This document shows, piece after piece, positions 16,269 through 25,169 of a stretch of 64,000 nucleotides of DNA; position 1 is the stretch's first letter, and each line of letters opens with the position of its first letter. The translations under genes were made by a program, and so were the position numbers. The notes under the pieces are model-generated. The model was not told the DNA's origin. It made no database searches and worked only from the letters and a program-made list of their open reading frames with translations. This stretch comes from Novosphingobium sp. PhB57. GTDB lineage: Bacteria > Pseudomonadota > Alphaproteobacteria > Sphingomonadales > Sphingomonadaceae. The stretch lies in assembly GCF_004342985.1 (NCBI RefSeq), contig NZ_SMBO01000006.1, forward strand, positions 124,001 through 188,000, read 5' to 3'.

Positions 16269-18029
16269 ATGACCATTACAAACAGCGATCACCAGACCCT
16301 TTACGCCGCCTTTGCGGGCCACCTCAACGCCGCGCTCGATGCGCTCGAAGCGGCCGGTACGCTGCCCGGCGGTCTGAAGCGAAGCGCGATCACGGTCGAG
16401 CCGCCGCGCGACACCTCGCATGGCGACCTCTCGACCAATGCCGCGATGGTCCTGTCCAAGCCCGCCGGCATGAAGCCGCGCGACCTGGCCGATGCGCTGG
16501 TGGCGGAGCTGTCGAAGCTCGACGCGGTCACTTCGGCGGAAATCGCCGGCCCCGGCTTCATCAACTTGCGCCTCTCGGACGCCACCTGGATCGCCGAGCT
16601 GCGCGCGATCGCCGCGCTCGGCGCGGACTACGGCCGTTCGGCCATGGGCGGCGGCACCACCGTCAATATCGAATATGTCTCCGCCAACCCCACCGGCCCG
16701 ATGCACATGGGCCACTGCCGCGGCGCAGTGGTGGGCGATGCATTGGCGACGCTGCTCGAATATGCCGGCCACAAGGTCATCAAGGAATATTACGTCAACG
16801 ATGCCGGCGCCCAGGTGCAGGTGCTCGCCCGCTCGGCCCATGTCCGCTACCGCGAGGCGCTGGGCCATGAAGTGGGCGCCATTCCCGAGGGCCTCTATCC
16901 GGGTGAATACCTCATTCCCGTGGGCCAGCAGCTCGCCGCCGAATTCGGCGACAAGTTTGCCGAGGCGCCCGAATCGGAATGGCTGACGCTGTTCCGGGAA
17001 AAGGCCGTTGCCGCGATGCTGGTGATGATCAAGCAGGACCTCGCGCTGCTGGGCATCCATCACGACCTGTTCTCCTCGGAAGCCGAGCTTCAGGCTTCGG
17101 GCAAGCCGGACGAGGCGGAAGCGTGGCTGCGCGCCAAGGGCCTCGTCTACGACGGCGTGCTCGAAGCGCCCAAGGGCAAGACGCTGGAGGACTGGGAAGC
17201 CGTGGAGCTGCCGCTGTTCCGCTCGACCCAGTTCGGCGACGATCAGGACCGCCCGATCAAGAAGTCCGACGGCACCTGGACCTACTTCGGCGCGGACCTG
17301 GCCTACCACTTCCAGAAGGCCCAGACCGCCGACGCGCTGGTCGACATCTGGGGCGCCGACCACGCGGGCACCGTCAAGCGCATCAAGGCGGCCGTTGCCG
17401 CCATGACCGGCGCCGATGGAGAGCCGACGCCGTTCGAGATCAAGCTGGTGCAGATGGTCCAGCTGCTGCGCGATGGCGAGCCGGTGAAGATGTCCAAGCG
17501 TTCGGGCAACTTCGTCACGCTGGCCGAAGTCGTCACCGAAGTGGGCAAGGACGTGGTGCGCTTCACCATGCTCACCCGCAAGCCGGAAGCGCAGATGGAC
17601 TTCGACTTCGCCAAAGTGGTGGAAGCCTCGAAGGACAACCCGGTGTTCTACGTGCAATACGCCAATGCCCGCGTCCACTCGACGCTGCGCAAGGGCGAGG
17701 CCGAAGGCGGGTTCAAGCCCTCGGGCGAAAACCTCGAACTGCTGGGCGCGGAAGAACTGGAACTGGTCAAGCTGGCCGCGCAGTTCCCCCGCATCGTCGA
17801 GGCCGCTGCGGCCGCGCGCGAGCCGCACCGCATCGCCTTCTTCCTTGGCGACGTTGCCGCGGCCTTCCATGGCTACTGGAATCTCGGCAATGACCGCGTC
17901 GAAAAGCGCTTTGTTAACGCTGCCGACGGTAACCTGACCGGCGCACGGCTGTTCCTTGCTGCGCAGATCGGGCAGCTTGTCCGCAATGGCCTCGCGCTCC
18001 TGGGCGTCGAGGCGGTGGAGGAAATGTAA
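16269..18029 (+). CDS. argS: Arginyl-tRNA synthetase
   Basis: A 586-residue class I aminoacyl-tRNA synthetase that charges tRNA-Arg. The N-terminal Add-1 domain (about 1-110) is followed by the catalytic core with the HIGH-type motif HMGH at residues 146-149 in ANPTGPMHMGHCRG, and the KMSKS-like MSKRSGNFVTL. The C-terminal DALR anticodon-binding domain (about 465-586) includes YVQYANARVHS and ends with LLGVEAVEEM. It begins the long forward cluster argS-SPOR-nagZ-scpA-scpB-tatABC, a conserved alphaproteobacterial order. The start is 6 bases after a CGCGCGCC segment with no clear Shine-Dalgarno sequence. Confidence 0.97.
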   Translation: MTITNSDHQTLYAAFAGHLNAALDALEAAGTLPGGLKRSAITVEPPRDTSHGDLSTNAAMVLSKPAGMKPRDLADALVAELSKLDAVTSAEIAGPGFINLRLSDATWIAELRAIAALGADYGRSAMGGGTTVNIEYVSANPTGPMHMGHCRGAVVGDALATLLEYAGHKVIKEYYVNDAGAQVQVLARSAHVRYREALGHEVGAIPEGLYPGEYLIPVGQQLAAEFGDKFAEAPESEWLTLFREKAVAAMLVMIKQDLALLGIHHDLFSSEAELQASGKPDEAEAWLRAKGLVYDGVLEAPKGKTLEDWEAVELPLFRSTQFGDDQDRPIKKSDGTWTYFGADLAYHFQKAQTADALVDIWGADHAGTVKRIKAAVAAMTGADGEPTPFEIKLVQMVQLLRDGEPVKMSKRSGNFVTLAEVVTEVGKDVVRFTMLTRKPEAQMDFDFAKVVEASKDNPVFYVQYANARVHSTLRKGEAEGGFKPSGENLELLGAEELELVKLAAQFPRIVEAAAAAREPHRIAFFLGDVAAAFHGYWNLGNDRVEKRFVNAADGNLTGARLFLAAQIGQLVRNGLALLGVEAVEEM

Positions 18030-18032
18030 GTC

Positions 18033-18932
18033 ATGGCAAACTGGGGCCAGAATCGGGACGAAGGCAATCGGGACGAAGGCGATCGGGGTGTCGACCAGGG
18101 CGGCGAAAGCCGTCGGGGGACCTTCCATGACGACCTGAACGCGGGCCGTTCCGCCGGAGCCCCGGCTTTCGAGGATGCCGCTCATTCGAATTCGGGCCGG
18201 CCTGAGGCCGAATCCGGCAAGCTGGAACTCGGCGACGACGACGTGCGCCTGCCCTGGCTGGAAGGCGAGGACGAGGAGTTCGAGGACCAGCAGGGCGGTG
18301 CCTCGGGGCAGACCTTGCTGCTCGTCGTCCTGGCCGTCATCGCCATACTGGTCATCGTCGGCGGAATCTGGTGGGCCACGCGCCAGAAGTCGGAACAGCC
18401 GCTTGTCGCCAGCGGCGGCGTGATCGAGGCGCCGAAGGAGCCTTACAAGACGCGGCCGGAAAATCCGGGCGGAGACGTCGTGGCGGGCACCGGAGACACC
18501 AGCTATGCGGTTGCCGAAGGGCAGAGCCGCCTGCCGCAGATCGGACGGGGCGAAGCGCCGGGTCCGGGCTTCGGCGGACAGTCCGCCGGTCCGGCCGCCC
18601 CGCCTGCGCCTTCCGGCAAGCCTGCTGCCGGGCCCAGCGCGCCCGCCAGTGCCGCTTCTGCCGCTAGTGCCCCGGGCAAGCCGGAACCGGTTGTCGGCGG
18701 CGTGGGCGTGCAAGTGGGCGCCTATACCTCGAAGCCGACCGCCGAGGCAGGCTGGAACGCGCTCAAAGTGCAGTATCCGGGACTTTCCGGGGTGAACCAC
18801 CGCATCGTCGAGGGGCAGGCCGATATCGGCAAGGTCTACCGCCTCCAGGCCGTCCCCGGAGACCTTGCTGCAGCGCGCGCGCTCTGCAGCGGGATGCGTT
18901 CCGCCGGATTGAGCTGCCAGGTGAAGCAGTAA
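18033..18932 (+). CDS. SPOR-domain membrane protein
   Basis: A 299-residue single-pass inner-membrane protein. The N-terminal cytoplasmic part is acidic and Gly/Asp-rich; a transmembrane helix spans about 93-114 (LLLVVLAVIAILVIVGGIW); then comes a Pro/Ala-rich periplasmic linker (about 160-222) and a SPOR domain (about 225-299; VQVGAYTSKPTAEAGWNAL). SPOR domains bind glycan strands stripped of stem peptides, so the protein should localise to sites of peptidoglycan turnover such as the division septum. It starts 3 bases after argS and precedes nagZ, an enzyme of muropeptide recycling, which suits that role. Confidence 0.92.
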   Translation: MANWGQNRDEGNRDEGDRGVDQGGESRRGTFHDDLNAGRSAGAPAFEDAAHSNSGRPEAESGKLELGDDDVRLPWLEGEDEEFEDQQGGASGQTLLLVVLAVIAILVIVGGIWWATRQKSEQPLVASGGVIEAPKEPYKTRPENPGGDVVAGTGDTSYAVAEGQSRLPQIGRGEAPGPGFGGQSAGPAAPPAPSGKPAAGPSAPASAASAASAPGKPEPVVGGVGVQVGAYTSKPTAEAGWNALKVQYPGLSGVNHRIVEGQADIGKVYRLQAVPGDLAAARALCSGMRSAGLSCQVKQ

Positions 18933-18994
18933 CGGACCGGCGCGGCCAGGAGATGCCGGCCCGGGCTTTTCTCGGACTGGCATCAGGGACGAAT

Positions 18995-19040
18995 CGAAAC
19001 TTCGGAAGGCCCTTTGGGCCGCGCCGAAGTTTCGTTCTTT
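18995..19040 (+). terminator. Nested hairpin terminator after the SPOR gene
   Basis: An outer perfect 11-bp stem (18995-19005 with 19024-19034) encloses a perfect GGCCC/GGGCC hairpin (19008-19012 with 19016-19020) and is followed by TTCTTT. It splits the argS-SPOR pair from nagZ, suggesting nagZ-scpAB has its own promoter in the following 100 bases. Confidence 0.7.
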
Positions 19041-19138
19041 CCGCATGACGTGACCGCGCCGCCCGCGCCCTTGCTTTCCACATCTGCAAACCGGGGCTTC
19101 CTTGCGAAAGCCGCGGAATTCTGCGACCAAGCGCGATT

Positions 19139-20149
19139 ATGACACCCGCCATCTTCGGCCTTTCCGGGCTGACTCTCAGCGCCGACGAGCGCGCGTTCTT
19201 TCGCGATGCCGACCCTGCCGGCTACATCCTGTTCGGCCGCAATGTGCAGGACCGCGAACAGGTGCGGGCACTCACCGAGGATCTGCGCGCCATCCACGGC
19301 CGCGACCGGCTCTACATCACCATCGACCAGGAAGGCGGCCGTGTCGCGCGGATGAAGCCGCCCGTCTGGGGCGCCTATCCGCCGGGTGAGGCGTTCGACA
19401 GGCTCTATGATCTCGCGCCCGCCAGCGCCATCGAGGCGGCGCGCGACAATGCCGAGGCTCTGGGCCTCGACCTTGCCGAAGTGGGCTTGACGGCCGACTG
19501 CCATCCCCCGCTCGACGTGCGCCACCCCGGCGCGCACGACATCGTCGGCGACCGTTCCTTCGGCGCGGACCCGATGCGTGTGGCCGCGCTGGGCCGCGCG
19601 ACGCTGCAGGGGCTGGCGCGTGCCGGCATCGTCGGCTGCGTCAAGCATATCCCCGGCCACGGCCGTGCCATGGCGGACAGTCACAAGGAACTGCCCACGG
19701 TGGAGGTTGGCGAAGAGGAACTGGAGCATGACATCGAGCCGTTCCGAACACTTCGCGATGCCCCTTTCGGCATGACCGCCCATGTCCGCTACACCGCCTG
19801 GGACGCGGAGAATCCGGCCACGCTCTCACCCTTCGTGATCCGCGAGATCATCCGCGAGCGCATCGGTTTCACGGGGCTGCTGATGAGCGACGACCTCGAC
19901 ATGCAGGCGCTCTCGGGCAGCGTGCCCGAACTTGCGGCGCAGGCGATCGCGGCGGGCTGCGACCTGGCGCTCAACTGCTGGGCGAAGATGGACGACATGA
20001 CCGGCATCGCCGCGCGGTTGCCGTCCATGCCGCCCGAGACCGCGGAAAAGCTGGCGCGGGCACTGGCGTCGGTGGAGGGCATCGCCGCAACCGGCACTCA
20101 TGCCGAGCTGATCGCCCGGCGCGACGCCCTGCTGGCGCTGGCGGCCTGA
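19139..20149 (+). CDS. nagZ: Beta-N-acetylhexosaminidase NagZ
   Basis: A 336-residue glycoside hydrolase family 3 enzyme that removes N-acetylglucosamine from anhydromuropeptides in the cytoplasm during cell-wall recycling; its product pathway also signals beta-lactamase induction in some bacteria. Visible signatures are GYILFGRNVQ, the substrate-binding IDQEGGRVARM, and the KHIPGHGRAMADSHKELP loop carrying the catalytic His-Asp dyad, then LLMSDDLDMQAL with the nucleophile Asp. No signal peptide, as expected. It is two bases upstream of scpA and therefore co-transcribed with it. Confidence 0.95.
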   Translation: MTPAIFGLSGLTLSADERAFFRDADPAGYILFGRNVQDREQVRALTEDLRAIHGRDRLYITIDQEGGRVARMKPPVWGAYPPGEAFDRLYDLAPASAIEAARDNAEALGLDLAEVGLTADCHPPLDVRHPGAHDIVGDRSFGADPMRVAALGRATLQGLARAGIVGCVKHIPGHGRAMADSHKELPTVEVGEEELEHDIEPFRTLRDAPFGMTAHVRYTAWDAENPATLSPFVIREIIRERIGFTGLLMSDDLDMQALSGSVPELAAQAIAAGCDLALNCWAKMDDMTGIAARLPSMPPETAEKLARALASVEGIAATGTHAELIARRDALLALAA

Positions 20150-20151
20150 CG

Positions 20152-20964
20152 ATGAACGCGCCTGCCGAGCTTCCTTTCGGCCTGCCCGGCGCCGATGCCG
20201 GCTGGGACGGCGAGGACCGGGCCGAGGCCCGCAAGGAAGCGCTCTATCTGGAAATCGACGGCTGGGAAGGCCCGCTGGACCTCCTGCTGGACCTCGCGCG
20301 GCGGCAGAAGGTGGACCTTCGGCGGATTTCCATCCTGGAGCTGGTCGCGGCCTATCTCGATTATATCGAGCAGGCCGAGGCGCTGCGTCTCGAACTCGCG
20401 GCGGACTACCTGGTGATGGCGGCCTGGCTCGCCTACCTGAAGTCCGCTTTGCTGCTGCCGAAGGACGAGCAGGCCGACCCCAGCCCCGAAGAACTCGCCT
20501 TGCGCCTGCAACTGCGCCTGCAGCGCCTTGGTGCCATGCGTGAGGCAGCGGCGCGGCTGATGGGCCGAAACCGGCTGGGCCGCGACGTGTTCCTGCGCGG
20601 CGCGCCCGAGGGCCTGCGGGTCGAGCGCAAGTCGGCCTGGCAGTGCTCCTGGTACGATCTCGTGCGCGCTTATGGGGACGTGAAAGTCCGCAGCCAGCCG
20701 GTGGTCCACATGGTCCGCGAACGCATGGTCATGACGCTCGACAGTGCCATCGCCCGGGTCTCCTCGATGCTCGGCGTCTCGCTGGACTGGATGGACTTGC
20801 GCGATTTCCTGCCGCCCGCCAGCGACACCTGGGCCAATCCGCAATTGCGCCGCTCCGCCCTGGCATCCAGCTTCGTCGCCGCGCTGGAACTGGCGCGCAC
20901 CGGCCGGGCCGAGATCGCGCAGGAGCAGACTTTCGGGCCGCTTCGCCTCAAGGCATGCAAATGA
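20152..20964 (+). CDS. scpA: Segregation and condensation protein A
   Basis: A 270-residue kleisin subunit that bridges the SMC ATPase heads with ScpB to compact and separate chromosomes. The N-terminal WEGPLDLLLDLARRQKVDLRRISI segment is diagnostic, followed by AADYLVMAAWLAYLKSALLLP; the C-terminal winged helix ends near FGPLRLKACK. Length is normal for the family. It begins two bases after nagZ, and its stop overlaps the first possible scpB starts (ATGATGA). SMC itself is not in the window. Confidence 0.96.
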   Translation: MNAPAELPFGLPGADAGWDGEDRAEARKEALYLEIDGWEGPLDLLLDLARRQKVDLRRISILELVAAYLDYIEQAEALRLELAADYLVMAAWLAYLKSALLLPKDEQADPSPEELALRLQLRLQRLGAMREAAARLMGRNRLGRDVFLRGAPEGLRVERKSAWQCSWYDLVRAYGDVKVRSQPVVHMVRERMVMTLDSAIARVSSMLGVSLDWMDLRDFLPPASDTWANPQLRRSALASSFVAALELARTGRAEIAQEQTFGPLRLKACK

Positions 20965-21614
20965 TGACCGAACCGACCGACGACTTCGTCCGCGCCGTGG
21001 AGGCGACGCTTTTCGCTGCCGAGCAGCCGATGACGGTCGAGCAGATCTCGAACCACCTCGGACAGGCCGACGTGCGCCCGGCGCTTGCCGAGCTGGAGCG
21101 GCACTACCGCGCGCGCGGGGTGCTGCTGGTGGAGCGCGGCAAGCGCTGGCACTTCGAGACGGCGCCCGACCTTGCGCATCTGCTGCGCCGCGAGAAGGAG
21201 GACTTGCGCCGCCTCTCGCGCGCGGCCACCGAAGTCCTGGCGATCGTTGCGTATCACGAGCCGGTCAGCCGCGCCGAGATCGAGGCGATCCGCGGGGTGC
21301 AGACCGCCAAGGGCACACTCGACGTTCTGATGGAGGCGGGCTGGGTGCGTGTCGCGGGCCGCCGCGAGGTACCCGGGCGCCCGGTGATCTACGCCACCAC
21401 GCCCGATTTCCTGGCGCATTTCGGGCTCGGCTCCCTGAAGGAATTGCCGGGACTGGAAGAACTTCGCGCCGCCGGCCTGCTCGATCCTGTGGATGACGAC
21501 ATGATCCAGACCGGCCTGCGCCCCGGCAAGGTTCCCGGCGAAGACGAGGAAACGGCCGAGGACACGGCGGAAGACCTCGACGAGCGCGACCTTTTCGAAG
21601 AAGATGACGGTTAG
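20961..21614 (+). CDS. scpB: Segregation and condensation protein B
   Basis: A 217-residue partner of ScpA in the SMC condensin complex. Two winged-helix domains occupy about 10-85 (VRAVEATLFAAEQPMTVEQI) and 90-170 (RAATEVLAIVAYHEPVSRAEIEAIRG, VAGRREVPGRPVIYATT, FLAHFGLGSLKELPGL). A strongly acidic tail follows (EDEETAEDTAEDLDERD). Three in-frame starts lie at 20955, 20961 and 20964; I chose 20961, whose ATG overlaps the scpA TGA. It is coupled to scpA, and tatA follows about 107 bases later. Confidence 0.94.
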   Translation: MMTEPTDDFVRAVEATLFAAEQPMTVEQISNHLGQADVRPALAELERHYRARGVLLVERGKRWHFETAPDLAHLLRREKEDLRRLSRAATEVLAIVAYHEPVSRAEIEAIRGVQTAKGTLDVLMEAGWVRVAGRREVPGRPVIYATTPDFLAHFGLGSLKELPGLEELRAAGLLDPVDDDMIQTGLRPGKVPGEDEETAEDTAEDLDERDLFEEDDG

Positions 21615-21721
21615 GCTACCGGCGCCGGTCAGAATAATGACAGGCTGGCAACTTGGCGGGAAAGTGCCTAGATGGGCTCTATGCGGTCGGAATCGATCGC
21701 ACGGTTTTTGGAGTTGAGGTT

Positions 21722-21973
21722 ATGGGTAGCTTCTCGATCTGGCACTGGATGATCGTCCTGGTGATCGTGCTCGTGCTGTTCGGACGCGGCCGCGTGTCGG
21801 AAATCATGGGTGACTTCGGCAAGGGCATCAAGAGCTTCAAGCAGGGCATGAACGAGGAGGAGAACAAGTCCACTCCCGCGCCCGCCCCGCAGATCACCGC
21901 CCAGCAGGGCGATGCCCCGGTAGCCCCCTCGGTCACTCCGGCCAAGGCCGAGAACAAGACCGAGCAGTCCTAA
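21722..21973 (+). CDS. tatA: Sec-independent translocase subunit TatA
   Basis: An 83-residue pore-forming subunit of the twin-arginine export system for folded proteins. It has MGSFSIWHW, one transmembrane helix (about 6-22, IVLVIVLVLFG), the FGRGRVSEIMGDFGKGIKSFK amphipathic helix and a Pro/Ala-rich cytoplasmic tail. The ATG at 21722 is preceded by GGAGTTGAGG; an upstream in-frame ATG would add non-conserved residues. It starts the tatABC set with 24 bases to tatB and 12 to tatC. Confidence 0.96.
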   Translation: MGSFSIWHWMIVLVIVLVLFGRGRVSEIMGDFGKGIKSFKQGMNEEENKSTPAPAPQITAQQGDAPVAPSVTPAKAENKTEQS

Positions 21974-21997
21974 GCGCCTGACGGATCCGCGCGCGCT

Positions 21998-22459
21998 ATG
22001 TTCGACGTAGGTGCTTCCGAACTGTTGATGATCGTCATCGTGGCGGTCGTCGTCATCGGTCCCAAGGACATGCCGATGGCGATGCGCACGGCTGGGCGAT
22101 GGATCGGCAAGATGCGCAAGATCTCCGGTCATTTCCGCTCGGGCATCGACGCCATGGTGCGCGAAGCCGAGCTGGAGGAGATGGAGCGCAAATGGCGGGA
22201 GCAGAACGAGGCCATCATGAAGGCCAATCCCGTACTGCCGGACATGAACCAGATGCAGGCCCCCACCGGCACGTCTCCCTCGATCCCGCAGCTGGCCGAA
22301 GACGCGCCGGTCGCGGGCGGAGAGGCGGGCGCTGAAACGGGGCAGGCGACCGGTAATGCCACGGCCCAAAGTCCCGGCAAGCCGGACAACGCGGGCAAGC
22401 CCGAGGCAGCCGCTCCCGGCGGGCAGGCCGAATTCCACCTCCCCCCGCCGCCCCCCTGA
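21998..22459 (+). CDS. tatB: Sec-independent translocase subunit TatB
   Basis: A 153-residue receptor-complex subunit of the twin-arginine translocase. The N-terminus MFDVGASELLMIVIVAVVVIGPKDMP is the TatB form of the membrane helix, followed by an amphipathic helix (MAMRTAGRWIGKMR) and a long tail. The tail is rich in Pro, Gly and Ala and ends in a run of prolines (PPPPPP). TatB holds the Tat signal peptide together with TatC. Position between tatA and tatC confirms the call. Confidence 0.95.
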   Translation: MFDVGASELLMIVIVAVVVIGPKDMPMAMRTAGRWIGKMRKISGHFRSGIDAMVREAELEEMERKWREQNEAIMKANPVLPDMNQMQAPTGTSPSIPQLAEDAPVAGGEAGAETGQATGNATAQSPGKPDNAGKPEAAAPGGQAEFHLPPPPP

Positions 22460-22471
22460 TAGAAGCGCGCC

Positions 22472-23293
22472 ATGCAGCCATTCCGCATATCCGATATCGA
22501 CGATTCGCAGGCCCCGCTGCTCGAACACCTTGTCGAGCTGCGCGCCCGCCTGCTTCGGGCCTTCCTGGCCTTTGCGGTGGCATTTGGCATCTGCTTCTAC
22601 TTCTCGGGCGACATCTTTTCGTTTCTGGTCCGCCCGCTGACCGAGGCTTTCCCGCCCGGCCAGGGCCGGTTGATCTATACCAAGCTCTATGAAGCCTTCT
22701 TCGTGGAAGTGAAGATCGCGCTGTTCGCGGCGTTCTTCGTCAGTTTCCCGGTGATCGCCAACCAGATCTGGGCTTTCGTGGCGCCGGGCCTCTACGCCAA
22801 GGAAAAGAAGGCGTTCCTGCCGTTCCTCGTGGCGACGCCGATCCTCTTCACCATGGGCGCGGCCCTGGCCTACTACGTCGTCATGCCTACGGCGTTCCAC
22901 TTCTTCCTCGGTTTCGAGGGTCAGAAGGGCGGGCTCAAGCTGGAAGCTCTGCCCGGCACCGGCGACTATCTCGCGCTGGTCATGCAGTTCATCCTGGCTT
23001 TCGGCATCAGCTTCCTGCTGCCGGTGCTGCTGATGCTGCTCAACCGCGCCGGCATCATCACCCGCGCGCAGTGCGTTGGCGCGCGTCGCTATGCCATCGT
23101 CGGCATCTTCATCATCGCTGCCGTTGCCACCCCGCCCGACGTCGTTTCGCAGCTCCTTCTCGCCGTGCCGCTGCTGGCGCTCTACGAAGGAACGCTGGTG
23201 TTCATGTGGTTCACCGAGAAGCGCGACGCGCGCGACAAGGCTGCAGAGGATGATGTTCCTGCCCCGGTCGAAGGCAGCACGCCCGCCGTCTGA
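22472..23293 (+). CDS. tatC: Sec-independent translocase subunit TatC
   Basis: A 273-residue integral membrane protein with six transmembrane helices that recognises the twin-arginine motif. Conserved features are HLVELRARLLRA near the N-terminus, FPVIANQIWAFVAPGLYAKEKK in the first periplasmic loop region, and FGISFLLPVLLMLL. The C-terminal segment (EKRDARDKAAEDD) is cytoplasmic. It closes the Tat cluster and the long forward run that began with argS. The next gene is convergent. Confidence 0.97.
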   Translation: MQPFRISDIDDSQAPLLEHLVELRARLLRAFLAFAVAFGICFYFSGDIFSFLVRPLTEAFPPGQGRLIYTKLYEAFFVEVKIALFAAFFVSFPVIANQIWAFVAPGLYAKEKKAFLPFLVATPILFTMGAALAYYVVMPTAFHFFLGFEGQKGGLKLEALPGTGDYLALVMQFILAFGISFLLPVLLMLLNRAGIITRAQCVGARRYAIVGIFIIAAVATPPDVVSQLLLAVPLLALYEGTLVFMWFTEKRDARDKAAEDDVPAPVEGSTPAV

Positions 23294-23447
23294 GCGGGCG
23301 GGTGCTTCGGGCGCCCTGACATCTGGGATAGCGCGCCAAAGTCGAGATAAGGCTGTGAGATGGGCTTAGGTGTGCCGAGGGACGAGCCGGCTCGCGCCGG
23401 TCTCGCCCCCCAAAACTCCAACTCTCAAACCTCCAGCGGCCGACTTC

Positions 23448-25169
23448 TCAGCGGCCGGGCGTGTCCTTGGCCGGAATCACCCGGTCCTTTGCCGCGGACC
23501 ACGCCATCTGGCCCCCGATCCAGGTCTCCATGACCTTGGTGGCGCGCAGTTGCTCCGGCGTTGCCAGCATGGGATCGGCATCCACGAAGAGGAAGTCCGC
23601 CCGGTAGCCCTTGGCGATCCGCCCGAGACGGTCTTCCGCGAACATCGCATAGGCGGCGCCCGTGGTGTAGGCATTGAGCGCGAGTTCGCGGCTCACGGCC
23701 TCCTGCGGCTGCCATCCGTTGAACGGCTGGCCGTCCGCACCCTGGCGGGAGATGGCGACCGCAAGGCCGACGAAAGGCTGGGACGGTTCGACGGGAGTGT
23801 CCGACCCGAAGGCGAGCGTCGCGCCGGTGGCCGCGATCGACTTCCAGGCATAGGCGCCGGCCAGACGCGCCGGGCCCAGCCGCGCTTCGGCCATGGTGCG
23901 GTCCGACGCTTCGTGCTGCGGCTGCATCGAGGCGATCGTGCCGAACTTGCCGAAGCGGGGGATGTCTGCCGGATCCACGATCTGGGCATGCTCGACGCGC
24001 CAGCGCCGATCGCCCTTGTAAGTGGCCGAAAGGTCCTCGATCGAGGCAAGCACGGCGGCATTGGCCTGATCGCCGATGGCGTGGACGGCGACCTGGAAAT
24101 TATCCATTGCCGCGCGGCTCATCAGGTTGCCCAGCTGCGTCTCGTTCATGCGCGGCAGGCCCTTGCTCTCCGGGGCATCGGCGTAAGGCGCCTTGAGCCA
24201 GGCGCCGCGCGATCCAAGCGCGCCGTCGAGATAGAGCTTCACGCCGTTCATCTTGAGATGATCGTCATAGAGCCACGGCGTGGGGCGAGGGCCACCGATC
24301 AGCGCCATGTTGTCCACGCCGTCGGCATACGTGACGATGCGGATACGCAGGCGGCTGGCGTCGGCGGCGCGGCGCATGGCCTGCCAGTCGTCGATCGAGG
24401 TGCCCATGTCGGCAATGGCGGTGACGCCTTGCGCCAGCAGCGCGAGCTGCGCTTCGCCGAGCGCGGTGTCGCGATCTTCCGGACGGGGCCTGGGCATCTT
24501 CGATTCGATCAGCGCCATGGCGCCGTCCACGAAGACGCCGGCGGGCTGCTTGCTGCCGCTCAGGCGCAGAATCTCGCCGCCTTGCGGCACGGCGGTGGCG
24601 GCAGTGATCCCGGCAGCGGAGATGGCGGCCGAATTCGCCCAGCCGGCATGGCCATCGACGCGGACCAGCCAGGTGGGCTTGCCGCCCGTCGCCCGGTCCA
24701 GTTCGGCGGCGGTGGGCATGCGGTCGAGCCCCCACTGCGCCTGGTTCCAGCCGCTGCCCAGGATCCAGGGCGCGTCGGGATGGGCGGCAGCCCAGGCCGT
24801 GATGCGCGCGAGGGCCTCGTCAAGCGACTTGGCCATCGTCAGGTCCAGCGTCATCTTCGCGAAGCCGGTGGCCATGACATGCCCATGCGCGTCGATCATG
24901 CCGGGCACGACGTGGCGGCCCTTGCCGTCCACCTGGTAGTCGACCTTCTTCGGGCGCTTGTCCCCATGGCGATAGACTTCGGCGATCCGGCCGTCCCGGT
25001 CGATCAGGAATCCTTCGAAGCGTTCGACGCCGCCCTTGCCGTCACCCGTCACGCCCTCGACATTGTCGACCAGCACATCGGCCAGAGCGGCGGGCGCCAG
25101 CGCGGGACTTGCCGCGATGGCGGTGGAAGCAAGCAGCAGCGCCAGGGCTGCGCCGGTTTTGGAATTCAC
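23448..25169 (-). CDS. Exported metal-dependent amidohydrolase (YtcJ/NfdA-like)
   Basis: A 573-residue protein of the amidohydrolase_3 type. A signal peptide (about 1-30, ending near AALADV) marks it as periplasmic or secreted. Metal-binding motifs are seen as PGMIDAHGHVM, HAIGDQAN, and GSDTPVEPSQPFVGL; WILGSGWNQAQWG is typical of YtcJ-like proteins. It ends near DRVIPAKDTPGR. It starts with GTG at 25169 overlapping the stop of the dehydrogenase gene (GTGA). The substrate is unknown; N-substituted formamides and related amides are precedents in the family. Confidence 0.88.
   Translation of the reverse strand: MNSKTGAALALLLASTAIAASPALAPAALADVLVDNVEGVTGDGKGGVERFEGFLIDRDGRIAEVYRHGDKRPKKVDYQVDGKGRHVVPGMIDAHGHVMATGFAKMTLDLTMAKSLDEALARITAWAAAHPDAPWILGSGWNQAQWGLDRMPTAAELDRATGGKPTWLVRVDGHAGWANSAAISAAGITAATAVPQGGEILRLSGSKQPAGVFVDGAMALIESKMPRPRPEDRDTALGEAQLALLAQGVTAIADMGTSIDDWQAMRRAADASRLRIRIVTYADGVDNMALIGGPRPTPWLYDDHLKMNGVKLYLDGALGSRGAWLKAPYADAPESKGLPRMNETQLGNLMSRAAMDNFQVAVHAIGDQANAAVLASIEDLSATYKGDRRWRVEHAQIVDPADIPRFGKFGTIASMQPQHEASDRTMAEARLGPARLAGAYAWKSIAATGATLAFGSDTPVEPSQPFVGLAVAISRQGADGQPFNGWQPQEAVSRELALNAYTTGAAYAMFAEDRLGRIAKGYRADFLFVDADPMLATPEQLRATKVMETWIGGQMAWSAAKDRVIPAKDTPGR

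Noticed and set aside
16071..19130. 1019-codon reverse-strand open frame
   Set aside because: It lies antisense to argS and the SPOR gene, whose motifs are clear. Long open antisense frames are expected in GC-rich DNA.
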